Shown: positions 1-7,435 of the stretch, piece by piece | Numbering within the stretch: position 1 is the first letter of the stretch | Layout of the letters: each line of letters begins with the position of its first letter | Origin: WHTI01 sp046715095 | GTDB lineage: Bacteria; Actinomycetota; CADDZG01; WHSQ01 | DNA: 10,697 bases | Assembly: GCA_046715095.1 (NCBI GenBank) | Contig: JBKJZQ010000171.1 | Coordinates: 1 to 10,697, forward strand | Reading direction: 5' to 3' | Made by a program: the position numbers and the translations under genes | Notes under the pieces: generated by a model | The model's input: the letters and a program-made list of their open reading frames with translations, nothing else | The model's database searches: none | What the model was told of the DNA's origin: nothing

Positions 1-830
1 GAAACGTTGACGGTGACACCAGGCAGCGTGATGCCCGAATCGGTTCGAAATGTCTCCACGTTGGTCTCGAGGGTCGAGCGGAGCTTCTCTACGTCATCCG
101 GAGGCAGCTCTTTGACGGCTGCCGCCATGGGGCCCGCGACCTGAGTCATGAAGGTCCATGACTCGTCGAAAGAGCCGTAGCTCCACTCGACCGGCATCTC
201 CTCGATCGTGATGTCGGCGAAGCCGGCGCTCGTGAGCATCGAGCGGATCGTGTCATGGTCCGCCATTGAGAACATCCCGCCGACGCCGAAGGGGTCGCCG
301 CCGGGCTGGTGACCCAACTGGATCATCGTCATGCCGATTACCGTCACCCACGGGTTCTTCTCCGGACCCGCCCACACAGACAATGCGAGGCGGCGCCCGT
401 CCCTCAGCACGCGCCGGCACTCGTGAAGGGCTGCCTGCGGGTCAAACATCAGCATGAAACCCCAGCGACAGATGATCCCATCGACGCTGTCGTCGTCGAG
501 ATCCATCTTTTCAGCTTCGAGAACGCGCGTCTCGACGTTCTCTAACCCGAGTTCAGCGGCGCGGCGGCGCGCCGTCTCCATCATCTGCGGAGCGAAGTCC
601 GTCTCGATCACCTTGCCGGACGGCCCTACGCGCCTTGCAACCAGGAAGCCCGTGTCGCCGGGGCCTCCGGCGAGATCGAGGATCGTGTCTCCTTGTTGAG
701 GCTTCACGTGCCCCTCCAGCCACTCGGCGACATGGCGCGTGGTGTTCCACATGTAGTCGCGGTTCCGCTCCCATCCGGCCGCCATCTCGTCCCAAACGGC
801 GCGGCTCTTCTCGTGAGCCTCATCAACCAT
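1..830 (-). CDS. UbiE/COQ5-like class I SAM-dependent methyltransferase, 3' end cut by window edge
   Basis: The minus-strand frame from the ATG at 830-828 stays open for 276 codons to the window edge. The product has a Rossmann methyltransferase core. Motif I is LDLAGGPGDTG (residues 51-61), followed by the acidic post-I strand around ETDFAPQMM (77-84). A motif II-like segment lies at 114-130 (DSVDGIICRWGFMLMFD) and a VLRDGRRLALSVW motif at 141-153. This layout is that of the UbiE/Methyltransf_11 group, which transfers a methyl group from SAM to small molecules; the substrate cannot be read from sequence. At 276 residues it is close to the usual length of such proteins, so only a short C-terminal tail is probably missing. 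The start is the first ATG before the conserved N-terminal helix. The bases before it (CTTCTTCTC) give no Shine-Dalgarno site, so the message may be leaderless or a GTG/TTG start slightly upstream may be used. It is separated by 144 bp from the ABC operon on the same strand. Confidence 0.9.
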   Translation of the reverse strand, partial: MVDEAHEKSRAVWDEMAAGWERNRDYMWNTTRHVAEWLEGHVKPQQGDTILDLAGGPGDTGFLVARRVGPSGKVIETDFAPQMMETARRRAAELGLENVETRVLEAEKMDLDDDSVDGIICRWGFMLMFDPQAALHECRRVLRDGRRLALSVWAGPEKNPWVTVIGMTMIQLGHQPGGDPFGVGGMFSMADHDTIRSMLTSAGFADITIEEMPVEWSYGSFDESWTFMTQVAGPMAAAVKELPPDDVEKLRSTLETNVETFRTDSGITLPGVTVNV

Positions 831-929
831 GAGAAGAAGGATAGAGGAGGGCGGCGAGTGCAACAACACCCTGGCCAGCCTTGACACGTTCCAATGCCAT
901 GGGACTCGCCGGAGTGGACGGCTCGGACC

Positions 930-944
930 GCGGCTGCAAGCCGC
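930..944 (-). terminator. Weak hairpin after the ABC operon
   Basis: GCGGCT and AGCCGC form a 6-bp stem around a 3-nt loop (GCA), about 30 bp beyond the stop of the 239-aa membrane protein. There is no T tract. It may help end the four-gene transcript before the methyltransferase gene, but a stem this short also arises by chance in GC-rich DNA. Nothing else was recognised in the 831-974 gap. Confidence 0.25.
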
Positions 945-974
945 TACGCCATGCAATCCCTACCCAAGGAAACT

Positions 975-1694
975 CTAGAGAACGCTGGCGACGTCTCTGC
1001 CGAGCACCCACAACCCGAACGCGATGGTCCCGATGAATGCGAGCCGCCCGATCAACGTCACGGGCGTCGAGCGCCACATTTTTGCGATCGGAACGATGCC
1101 ACGGTTCATGAACCACCCCGCGACCACGATCACACCGATGAGAGCGCCAATCGGCCCGCCAAGCCCGAGCCCCAGAAGAGGTAGGAACGCCACGAGCGGG
1201 TAGTAGTTCTTGCTTTCCTCCGTTTTCGCGATCCATCTCTCTGCTAGCCAGGTCATGCCCAAGCCGTAGAGCGCAGGCAACGCGACGAACATCGCAACCG
1301 CTAGCGATAGAGGATCTAGTTCGGCGAAGTCGATCCCCTCGGGACGGATGATCATCGCGCCACCGACCGCTCCCCCGAACAACGCCATGAGAGCAGGACG
1401 TCCCTTGGTCGGCAACCATCCTCGGATCGCCATGTAGAACAGACCACCGGCCATCCCGGCGGCCGTGCACAGCAGCACGAGGAAGAACATGTCGGTCGAG
1501 AAACGTCCGATCTCGAATCCGTCGTCGGTCAACCGCCCGCTGAGAGAAGGATCCGATGTCAGGCGCAACACGAACATCGCGAGCCGGCCGCCGATGCCTC
1601 CGATCACGAACCCGGCGAGGATGCCCGCCCACATCCCACTGTTGAGATGCCGGGCCGATCTCGCTGCATCCTTCGTCCACGCCGCCTGGATCAA
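975..1694 (-). CDS. Uncharacterised multi-pass membrane protein, last gene of the ABC operon
   Basis: This 239-aa protein has about six hydrophobic segments, near residues 22-43, 69-92, 101-116, 128-150, 166-195 and 212-232. Small-residue repeats such as GGIGGR and GLGLGG are typical of packed helices. The short loop from about 44 to 68 carries a polar stretch (SDPSLSGRLTDDG). No catalytic or transport motif was recognised. The reading frame begins with TTG at 1694-1692, overlapping the TGA stop of the permease gene as TTGA. The next in-frame ATG is at residue 21, just before the first membrane helix, so either start is possible; the overlap favours TTG. Tight coupling to the ABC permease suggests a job with the exporter, for example as an accessory or third membrane subunit, but that is inference. 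The longer overlapping frame at 823-1680 is arginine-rich and looks spurious. Confidence 0.75.
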   Translation of the reverse strand: MIQAAWTKDAARSARHLNSGMWAGILAGFVIGGIGGRLAMFVLRLTSDPSLSGRLTDDGFEIGRFSTDMFFLVLLCTAAGMAGGLFYMAIRGWLPTKGRPALMALFGGAVGGAMIIRPEGIDFAELDPLSLAVAMFVALPALYGLGMTWLAERWIAKTEESKNYYPLVAFLPLLGLGLGGPIGALIGVIVVAGWFMNRGIVPIAKMWRSTPVTLIGRLAFIGTIAFGLWVLGRDVASVL

Positions 1695-2593
1695 CCGATG
1701 TCCCGTCTACGAAAGAAGGCTAGGGCGAGCGTGAATATCGCGGCTGCGTAGGCGGCCAGTAGCAGCCCCGCCGCTACCTGCGAGTGGCCGACCTGCGTAA
1801 CTTCGTTGTCTCCGATCAAGAGGAGCGCCGCGTTGTCGCCGATCAGCCAGTCGACCCATGACGGCTTGAAGCCACGGATCATCCCTTCGATCACCGCGAG
1901 GTACACGAAGCCAACGCCGAGGGCGGCCGCAGTGTTGCGACCGATCGCGGCTAGCGACAGCCCGAATACGCCGGCCAGCGCCGCGATCCCACCGCTGCGA
2001 AGCATCAACAGCGCCGTGTCGGTCCACCATGCGGCGTCGACTCCGGCCATGTTGCCCTCGAAGGCGCCCGCGGGAAGGAGCGCCAGCGCAAAGAGCGCCT
2101 GCAGCGCCACTACCCACACGAACGCGACGAGCGACAGCGCCAAAGCTTTCGCTGCCAGCACTCGGAAGCGCCGCCGCTCCCACGTGAGGGTCGTCGTGAT
2201 CGTGCGGTCTTTCCACTCGGCCCCCAAGAACGAGGCTCCCAATAGCCAGCCGAGCATCATGAAGGGCACACCGACGGACCCGAGGATCCAGGTCACATCC
2301 TCGTAGGGAAAGCGTGGGTCAGAACCATAGGTCTCGTCGTGGCAGAATTGTGGCGCGTCGCTTGGCGCGATATCCGGATAGTCCGCAACGCCTCGCTCGA
2401 TGTTGGCGATGCACTCGGCGACATCCTCTCGGCGTTGTACTTCGGCCGTCGCGACGCGTTCTGGCGAATCGTCCGAGACCACAAACACGATGGTGCCGAT
2501 CGTCGCGAACGCGGCCAGCGCCAGCATCGTCAACGCCTTGAACAACCGGCGCGAGACGAGGCGCCGAAGCTCGACGGAGATGAGCCTGGTCAT
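1691..2593 (-). CDS. ABC-2 type transporter permease
   Basis: This 300-aa integral membrane protein is the permease partner of the ATPase directly upstream. Helix 1 (about 18-40) is followed by a long polar loop (41-100) with two cysteines, C61 and C84. Further helices lie near 101-124, 146-175, 193-217, 222-238 and 272-294. The cytoplasmic stretch EWKDRTITTTLTWERRR (126-142) matches the pattern of actinobacterial ABC-2 permeases, where a GAEW...T.LTW.PRR segment precedes the next helix. The two loop cysteines could form a disulphide on the outer face. The ATG overlaps the ATPase stop as ATGA and is preceded by a near-perfect Shine-Dalgarno site, which fixes the start. The substrate is unknown. 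ATPases of this type often export peptides, antibiotics or lipids. Confidence 0.9.
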   Translation of the reverse strand: MTRLISVELRRLVSRRLFKALTMLALAAFATIGTIVFVVSDDSPERVATAEVQRREDVAECIANIERGVADYPDIAPSDAPQFCHDETYGSDPRFPYEDVTWILGSVGVPFMMLGWLLGASFLGAEWKDRTITTTLTWERRRFRVLAAKALALSLVAFVWVVALQALFALALLPAGAFEGNMAGVDAAWWTDTALLMLRSGGIAALAGVFGLSLAAIGRNTAAALGVGFVYLAVIEGMIRGFKPSWVDWLIGDNAALLLIGDNEVTQVGHSQVAAGLLLAAYAAAIFTLALAFFRRRDIG

Positions 2594-3513
2594 ACCGCCA
2601 CCTCCTTATCGCCTTCGGTGAGGCTGAGGAACACCGTCTCGAGGTCGGTCTCTTCCGGACGCAGCTCGCCGGGGTAGAGCTGGTGACGGGCGAGCGTCTC
2701 CGAGATGAACGGGCCTCGTTCGGAGCCAACGTGGGCGCGCAGGAAGCCGTTCTCGCGTTCGGTCTGGATGCCGGCGGCGTTCAACACCGTGAGCGCGCTG
2801 GCCACATCTTCGACGCGCACGATCATGGACGTCGCGGCACCCTTCGCGAGGACGTCGGATACCGCGCCCGTTGTGACGCAACGACCGCGGGCGAGGATCG
2901 CAACCCGGTCGCACGTCTGCTGGACCTCGGACAACAGGTGGCTCGACACGAAGACCGTGCGGCCCTCGGCCCCCAGCGTGCGGAGCAGCTCTCTTATCTC
3001 TCTGATCCCCGACGGGTCGAGCCCGTTCGCCGGCTCGTCGAGGATCAGCAGCTCCGGATCCTTCAGGAGTGCGGCCGCGATGCCGAGCCGCTGTCGCATC
3101 CCGAGCGAGTAGTTCTTGACGAGGTCCTTCTCGCGGCCTCGGAGCCCCGTGAGCTGGAGCACCTCGTCGATCTTGCGGTCCTCGATGCCGTCCATGCGCG
3201 CAAGGAGCTCGAGGTTCCGCCGCGCGCTGAACGTTCCGAACAGCGCCGGAGTCTCGACGATCGAGCCGACCCGCCGCATGACCTCGGGGTTCTCGTTTGC
3301 ATCGACCCCGAACATCCGGCAAGTGCCCTCGCTGGCTCTGACGAGACCCAGCAGGCAGCGGATAGTCGTCGTCTTGCCCGACCCGTTCGGGCCGAGGAAC
3401 CCGAATACTCCGCCCGCCTCGACCGTGAGATCAAGACCGTTCAGCGCAATCGTCGTGCCGCCGCGCAGCCTGCGGTAATCCTTGCGCAGCCCGGCGATCT
3501 CGATGACGTTCAC
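2590..3513 (-). CDS. ABC transporter ATP-binding protein, BcrA/CcmA-like
   Basis: This 307-aa ATPase powers the adjacent ABC-2 permease at the inner face of the membrane. Visible motifs in order are Walker A GPNGSGKT (41-48), the ABC signature YSLGMRQRLGIA (135-146), Walker B LLILDEP (155-161), D-loop GLDP (164-167) and the switch histidine in SSH (H192). The usual Q-loop glutamine is not evident: the region reads SIVETPALFG (84-93), as in bacitracin-exporter (BcrA) relatives. The C-terminal 80 residues form the variable domain common in this group. The start is GTG at 3513-3511, overlapping the upstream stop as GTGA. The frame stays open a further 193 codons upstream, but that stretch is arginine-rich, overlaps the 189-aa membrane gene and has no domain, so it is not part of the protein. 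The BcrA-like form suggests a drug, peptide or lipid exporter; the substrate is not known. Confidence 0.95.
   Translation of the reverse strand: MNVIEIAGLRKDYRRLRGGTTIALNGLDLTVEAGGVFGFLGPNGSGKTTTIRCLLGLVRASEGTCRMFGVDANENPEVMRRVGSIVETPALFGTFSARRNLELLARMDGIEDRKIDEVLQLTGLRGREKDLVKNYSLGMRQRLGIAAALLKDPELLILDEPANGLDPSGIREIRELLRTLGAEGRTVFVSSHLLSEVQQTCDRVAILARGRCVTTGAVSDVLAKGAATSMIVRVEDVASALTVLNAAGIQTERENGFLRAHVGSERGPFISETLARHQLYPGELRPEETDLETVFLSLTEGDKEVAV
2601..2607 (-). promoter_or_regulatory. Strong ribosome binding site for the ABC permease
   Basis: Read on the minus strand, AAGGAGG lies 7 nt before the permease ATG, inside the 3' end of the ATPase gene. It is the best anti-16S match in this window and settles the permease start. 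It suggests that the permease is initiated independently as well as by coupling. Confidence 0.85.
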
Positions 3514-4079
3514 CGAGCCGTCGTCGGACTTGGCGCTGTCTCCGGACGGTCGGCGGTCCGCATCAACGTCAGGCCGATCGCCCCGAAGCCGAGGATCAAG
3601 AACCCGACGAACGCGAGCTGCCCGATCCCGCCGTCGTAGCCGAACAGTGCTGCGAGGACGCCGACCACGACCGCCGCGGGGAAGCAGATCGCGTGTATCC
3701 ACGCCCCGGCCGAGGCCGCTCCGCGGAGCCGTACCCTCTCGAAGCCATACAGCGTCAGGCCGATCCCTGCCACGAAGGGCCCGATGAAGATGAAGGGCCA
3801 GACCGGCACGATCGAGATCCCGATGCCTGCGAACGCGATCCAGTAGCCGCTCCGGCCGGCCAGCCGGAGCCCGTTGCCGTAGGTCTCGTGAAAAGCGCGT
3901 AAGCCGAGGAGCAACATGACGCTGCCGACGGCTACCCCGGCGGCCGTCAGCCAGTCCGGGACCGGGTTGTCGGCGATCTCGCCTCGCCACTCGAGCTCTC
4001 CAAGCGTGACGGCGACCAGCCCAAAAGTCCAAAGGGCGCCCCCGAGCAGGGTGGCGCGGCCGACCTTCTTTCTGTCCAT
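3510..4079 (-). CDS. Small multi-pass membrane protein, first gene of the ABC operon
   Basis: This 189-aa protein has five or six hydrophobic segments, near residues 11-28, 43-62, 78-96, 98-114, 127-148 and 154-173. A basic N-terminus (MDRKK) suggests it starts inside the cell. No enzyme motif was recognised. The ATG is preceded by GGGAGAAG (complement of 4083-4090), a good ribosome binding site. The 3' end overlaps the ATPase start by 4 nt (GTGA), so it is almost certainly co-transcribed and translationally coupled with the exporter. As the first gene it could be an accessory subunit, a substrate-handling protein or an immunity-type protein. These are inferences from position only. Confidence 0.8.
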   Translation of the reverse strand: MDRKKVGRATLLGGALWTFGLVAVTLGELEWRGEIADNPVPDWLTAAGVAVGSVMLLLGLRAFHETYGNGLRLAGRSGYWIAFAGIGISIVPVWPFIFIGPFVAGIGLTLYGFERVRLRGAASAGAWIHAICFPAAVVVGVLAALFGYDGGIGQLAFVGFLILGFGAIGLTLMRTADRPETAPSPTTAR

Positions 4080-4135
4080 GGTCTTCTCCCATCTCCCTAG
4101 GGTGATGGGCTCACGCTAGGAAGCGGGGGGCTCGC

Positions 4136-4179
4136 GGCAAAGGGCACAGGCACCCGGATCGGCGGGAGGTTGGCACCAC
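4136..4179 (-). promoter_or_regulatory. Candidate regulatory region of the ABC operon, sharing motifs with the kinase/regulator promoter
   Basis: The 130-bp gap between the kinase stop and the ABC operon holds GGCAAAGGGCAC (4136-4147) and TGGCACCAC (4171-4179). The divergent kinase/regulator gap holds GGCAAGGGCAC (6736-6746) and GTGGTGCCA (6719-6727), the latter being the reverse complement of TGGCACCAC. Two shared elements in two non-coding gaps next to one two-component system suggest binding sites for the response regulator. The evidence is limited: the elements are short and GC-rich, and GTGGTGCC also occurs inside the kinase coding sequence at 5870-5877. No convincing -10/-35 pair was recognised. 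Confidence 0.35.
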
Positions 4180-4209
4180 TAACGGCCGATCTGGCGCGTG
4201 GACCGAGCG

Positions 4210-6708
4210 CTATAGACCCCCTCTGTTGGCAGAAATCGGTATCAGGCCCCTTACGGTTGTGCCGTGACCGGGGGTCGAGGTGATCTCGAGGGCGCCGGCC
4301 ACGGCGGCGAGGCGGTCGGTCATGTTCGTGATCCCCGAAGACTCGACGCCTGAGGGATCGAAGCCGGAGCCGTCGTCGGTGACCGAGAACTCGATCGAGC
4401 CGTCGCGGACGGCGACCTCAACCGTGAGGCTCGTCGCGCCCGAGTGCTTGACCGCGTTCTGGAGCGCCTCCGAGGCGCAGAAGTAGGCGGCCGCTTCGAT
4501 GTTCGCCGGGTGGCGCCCGATGCCGGCGGCTCGGACGGTGACCGGCAGCGGGCACCTCCGGGCGTGCGCCTCCAGCGCGGCTTCGAGCCCCCGGTCGGTC
4601 AGCACCGGCGGGTGGATGCCGCGGGCGAGGTCGCGCAGGGCCTGCAACGCCTCGGCGGTGTCGGCCTGGAGCTCCTCCATCAGCTCGGTCGCCTTCGCCG
4701 GGTCCTTCTCGGCGAGCTCCTGAGCGAGCCGTAGCTTCATCGACAGCGCGACGAGGTTCTGCTGCGCGCCGTCGTGGATGTCGCGCTCGAGCCGTCTGCG
4801 CTCTACGTCTTGTGCTGAGACGATCCGTTGCCGCGATGACCTCAATTCCTCGAGGCGGTGCTGCAGCTCGGCCGTCAGCTGGACGTTCTTCAGCGCGAGG
4901 CCGACCTGAGCCGCGGCGTCGTCAAGCAGCCGCTCCTCGACCGGGGTCAGCGATTCACCCGGGGGCTTTGCGACCGCCAGGGCACCGAGGAGCTCGTCCT
5001 GATGGCGGACCTCGACGACCCGGTCCCGGCCCTCGATCCCCGAAACCGTTCCGTCCGGCAGCGGAACCGACTGAGCGACCGACGCGCCATCCTCCGGCCA
5101 CGCCGCGGTGCGGACAAGTCGCGATCCCCGCCGCAACCAGACCTCCGAATACTCGGCCCCCGTGCCCTCCGCGACGATCCGCGCGAGCTGGGGGATGACC
5201 GTCTCGAGGTCGGGCGCCGCGCCGACGCGGCTCGAGAACTCGCTCAGCACTTCATAAGGCGTGGCGCGCTGCCCGTAGACAAGCCTGTTCGCGAGTCGGC
5301 GCGCCCGGTCGCGCAGCGGCTGGAACAGCGCAGCGACCACCACGGTCACCGCGATCGACAGCACGAGGCTCACCTGACCACCACTGCCGACGAGCGAGCC
5401 CACCAGCAAGACCAGCGCGAGGTAGGCGAGCGATACGAACCCGGCGATGAGTCCGTAAGCGAGCGTGCGGTTCACGACCCGGTTGATGTCCCACATGCGG
5501 AAACGAGCGAGGCCGATGATGAGCGCGATCGGGATCAGACCGAACACGACGCGGAAGACGCGGAACGCGACGATCCCGCTCGGCTGACCGCTGAACTCCT
5601 TGCCTATGAAGATGGGGTCGGTCATCTCACTGTCTCGGTAGATCGCGACGTTGTGCAGATCCGAGTCGTTGTTGGTGAATCGGATCGTGCCGTTGCGGCC
5701 CGCTGCGAGCTCGAAGTTATCCGTGTCGAACTCGTTGTCCTGGGCCTCGATCTCGACGACGCCAAGGCCGTCGTCGGCCACCGTCACCACTCCGACCATG
5801 TCGACCGGGTGTGGGTCGCAGCGATAGAAGTAGATGCCGGGATCGGCGAAAGCGACCTCGTACTCGATGGTGGTGCCCTCAGGCTTCGTCTCGATCGCGC
5901 CGGTGAGGAACATCAGCGGGATCGCGATGATCATCGCAGCCCCTAGCGCCCCCAGCAGCAGACGCGACCTCTGGCGCTCTTCCTCGTTGCGCGCCCTCCG
6001 GTAGCGCAAGGCCTGTGCGATCAATCCCGCCACAGGGATGAACACACCGAACACGATCACGAGTCCGACGGTGTGATCGTCGACGGTGAACAACGACAGC
6101 ATCGTGAAGAAGAACGCGGCGACCCCCAGCAATATGGCCCGCACCGGCCTCATGGGACCCGTGGATCGCAGCAGTTCGCCGTCCGGGAATGTCAGCAGGG
6201 CGAACGTGTAGGCGAGCCCGGACAGCACGTGGACTATCTCGTGCCACCCGGTCACGACCCCGAGCATCCCGACCGGCACTACCTGCAGCCCGTCGTGCCC
6301 CTGCAGGTTGAACGCGACGGCGCTACCCACCATCCCAAGCGCAAGCAGGTTCGCCGTCCGGTCCTTCGGCCGCAGCCGCATCAGCACCGCCGACAGCGCG
6401 AGGTTAAAGAAGCTGAAGATGTAGTCGAGGACGATCTGTCCGCCGGCGGTGACGTTGTGCGATGCCTGCGCCGCGTTCGCCGCGATCTCCCCCCCGATGC
6501 CCCCGCGCCGACCGATCTCGTGCAGCCAGTCGTGGAACGACGGCGAGGCCGCCCCGAGGACCGGCAGCAGGCCGAGCAGCAGCCAGACGACCGCAGTGAG
6601 CAGGGCGGGCAGATAGATGGCGAGGAGGTACCCAGGATGGGCTTGGCGACGCGACACAGACCTGATTGTGAGGCCTGAAGCGGCACCAACGGAAGGGGGA
6701 ACGCCCAT
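4210..6708 (-). CDS. Membrane sensor histidine kinase with extracytoplasmic cupredoxin-like insert and GAF domain
   Basis: This 832-aa kinase starts with about seven membrane segments (near 27-50, 92-111, 119-136, 148-175, 191-209, 214-234, 251-272). A cupredoxin-like region follows (273-378), then three more membrane segments (379-401, 416-438, 444-462). Basic loops such as RLRPKDR and RYRRARN fall on the predicted inner side, which places the cupredoxin region outside. A GAF domain (about 489-607) and a helical linker lead to a HisKA_3 dimerisation domain with phospho-acceptor H645 in ERDIHDGAQQ. The HATPase_c domain has N751 in the N box, DDGSGFD (778-784) and GHGT (814-817). The FPDGEL and RMWDINRVVNRTLAYG segments are typical of actinobacterial kinases of this type. 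It is divergent from a NarL-type regulator, its probable partner. The ATG at 6708 has only a weak ribosome binding site; a GTG at residue 18 is an alternative start. The ligand is unknown, but the insert suggests copper or redox sensing. Confidence 0.92.
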   Translation of the reverse strand: MGVPPSVGAASGLTIRSVSRRQAHPGYLLAIYLPALLTAVVWLLLGLLPVLGAASPSFHDWLHEIGRRGGIGGEIAANAAQASHNVTAGGQIVLDYIFSFFNLALSAVLMRLRPKDRTANLLALGMVGSAVAFNLQGHDGLQVVPVGMLGVVTGWHEIVHVLSGLAYTFALLTFPDGELLRSTGPMRPVRAILLGVAAFFFTMLSLFTVDDHTVGLVIVFGVFIPVAGLIAQALRYRRARNEEERQRSRLLLGALGAAMIIAIPLMFLTGAIETKPEGTTIEYEVAFADPGIYFYRCDPHPVDMVGVVTVADDGLGVVEIEAQDNEFDTDNFELAAGRNGTIRFTNNDSDLHNVAIYRDSEMTDPIFIGKEFSGQPSGIVAFRVFRVVFGLIPIALIIGLARFRMWDINRVVNRTLAYGLIAGFVSLAYLALVLLVGSLVGSGGQVSLVLSIAVTVVVAALFQPLRDRARRLANRLVYGQRATPYEVLSEFSSRVGAAPDLETVIPQLARIVAEGTGAEYSEVWLRRGSRLVRTAAWPEDGASVAQSVPLPDGTVSGIEGRDRVVEVRHQDELLGALAVAKPPGESLTPVEERLLDDAAAQVGLALKNVQLTAELQHRLEELRSSRQRIVSAQDVERRRLERDIHDGAQQNLVALSMKLRLAQELAEKDPAKATELMEELQADTAEALQALRDLARGIHPPVLTDRGLEAALEAHARRCPLPVTVRAAGIGRHPANIEAAAYFCASEALQNAVKHSGATSLTVEVAVRDGSIEFSVTDDGSGFDPSGVESSGITNMTDRLAAVAGALEITSTPGHGTTVRGLIPISANRGGL
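5575..5895 (-). other. Permuted cupredoxin-like domain within the histidine kinase (residues 272-378)
   Basis: Residues 278-310 look like the C-terminal half of a cupredoxin: an IEYEVAFADPGIYFYRC strand, then the metal loop C297-D-P-H300-P-V-D-M304, then the final strand VGVVTV. After a short linker (ADDGLG), residues 317-377 look like the N-terminal half: VEIEAQDNEFD, AAGRNGTIRFTNND, then LHNVAIY with H352, then a segment ending GKEFSGQPSG. In ordinary cupredoxins the His-bearing half comes first and the Cys-His-Met loop last. Here the order is reversed, and the end of the second half would join naturally to the start of the first. All four type-1 copper ligands (H352, C297, H300, M304) are present. 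Membrane segments on both sides place it outside the cytoplasm. Confidence 0.75.
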
Positions 6709-6769
6709 CCCATCAATGGTGGTGCCAGCACGGTAGGCAAGGGCACGACGCGCCCCCTATCCTGGTGGG
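6709..6769. promoter_or_regulatory. Divergent promoter region between kinase and response regulator
   Basis: This 61-bp gap must serve both the minus-strand kinase and the plus-strand regulator. It contains GTGGTGCCA (6719-6727) and, 8 bp later, GGCAAGGGCAC (6736-6746); both recur before the ABC operon. TATCCT (6758-6763) is a possible -10 for the regulator. That would put the transcript start almost at the ATG, giving a leaderless or near-leaderless message. No clear -35 was seen. The short gap makes autoregulation of both genes from one site plausible. Confidence 0.5.
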
Positions 6770-7435
6770 ATGCCCGTGCGGCTCGTGCTCGCCGAAGACA
6801 ACTACCTCGTGCGCGAGGGCATCGTCCGCCTCCTCGAGTCCCACCCCGACATCGAGCTCGTCGCTGCCTGCGAGGACCTCGATTCGCTTATGGCGGCTGT
6901 CGAGATCAACGATCCCGATGTCGTCCTCACCGATATCCGCATGCCCCCGACCGGCACCGACGAGGGGATCAGGGCCGCCAACGCATTCCGAGAATCGGCC
7001 CCCGGCCTCGGAGTCGTCATTTTGAGCCAGCACGACGAGGCGGAGTACGCCCTCGCTCTGCTCGAGAACGGTTCCGAGGGCCGCGCCTATCTGCTGAAGG
7101 AGCGGGTGTCGGACCTTGGGCAGCTCGTCGGCGCGATCGAAGAGGTCGCCCGTGGCGGATCCGTCATCGACTCGAAAGTCGTCGAGGCACTCGTCTCGGC
7201 GAGATCCAAAACCGCCGAATCGCCCTTGTCGCTGCTCACGCCGCGCGAGTCCGAGGTACTGGACGAGATGGGTCAAGGCAAGACGAACGCTGCGATCGCC
7301 GGCGCGCTCTTCCTCACCGAGCGAGCCGTTGAGAAACACATCAACTCGATCTTCTCCAAACTCGGGCTCTCCGGTGGCAAGGAGGTGCACCGGCGCGTCA
7401 AGGCCGTGCTGCTCTTCCTCTCCGAGCAACACTGA
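6770..7435 (+). CDS. NarL/LuxR-family response regulator
   Basis: This 221-aa protein has an N-terminal receiver domain and a C-terminal LuxR-type helix-turn-helix. The receiver has acidic residues E9-D10, phospho-acceptor D55 in VVLTDIRMPP, S86 in VVILSQHDE and the conserved lysine K110 in AYLLKE. The DNA-binding domain spans about 153-215: LTPRESEVL (156-164), then GKTNAAIAGALFLTERAVEK, then HINSIFSKLGL. The length is normal for the family. The start ATG follows GGTGG closely. It is divergent from the HisKA_3 kinase, the family that normally pairs with NarL-type regulators, so it is very likely the kinase's partner. Likely targets from layout are its own gap, the ABC operon downstream of the kinase, and sodC 117 bp downstream. 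These targets are inferred. Confidence 0.95.
   Translation: MPVRLVLAEDNYLVREGIVRLLESHPDIELVAACEDLDSLMAAVEINDPDVVLTDIRMPPTGTDEGIRAANAFRESAPGLGVVILSQHDEAEYALALLENGSEGRAYLLKERVSDLGQLVGAIEEVARGGSVIDSKVVEALVSARSKTAESPLSLLTPRESEVLDEMGQGKTNAAIAGALFLTERAVEKHINSIFSKLGLSGGKEVHRRVKAVLLFLSEQH

Noticed and set aside
823..1680. 285-aa minus-strand frame overlapping the 239-aa membrane protein
   Set aside because: Its composition is arginine-rich with no hydrophobic pattern or domain. The other frame has clear membrane segments and couples to the permease.
2683..3639. 318-aa plus-strand frame opposite the ABC ATPase
   Set aside because: It is an antisense shadow with charged low-information content and no family resemblance.
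3514..4092. An in-frame 193-codon extension upstream of the ABC ATPase, giving a 500-aa reading
   Set aside because: The extension is arginine- and proline-rich, has no domain, and overlaps the 189-aa membrane gene in another frame. The GTGA overlap supports the start at 3513.
4858..5946. 362-aa plus-strand frame opposite the histidine kinase
   Set aside because: It is a highly charged antisense shadow of GC-rich coding DNA, without motifs. The kinase frame has all its catalytic boxes.
6713..7432. 239-aa minus-strand frame opposite the response regulator
   Set aside because: It mirrors the regulator frame almost end to end and lacks any recognisable domain. The regulator is unambiguous.
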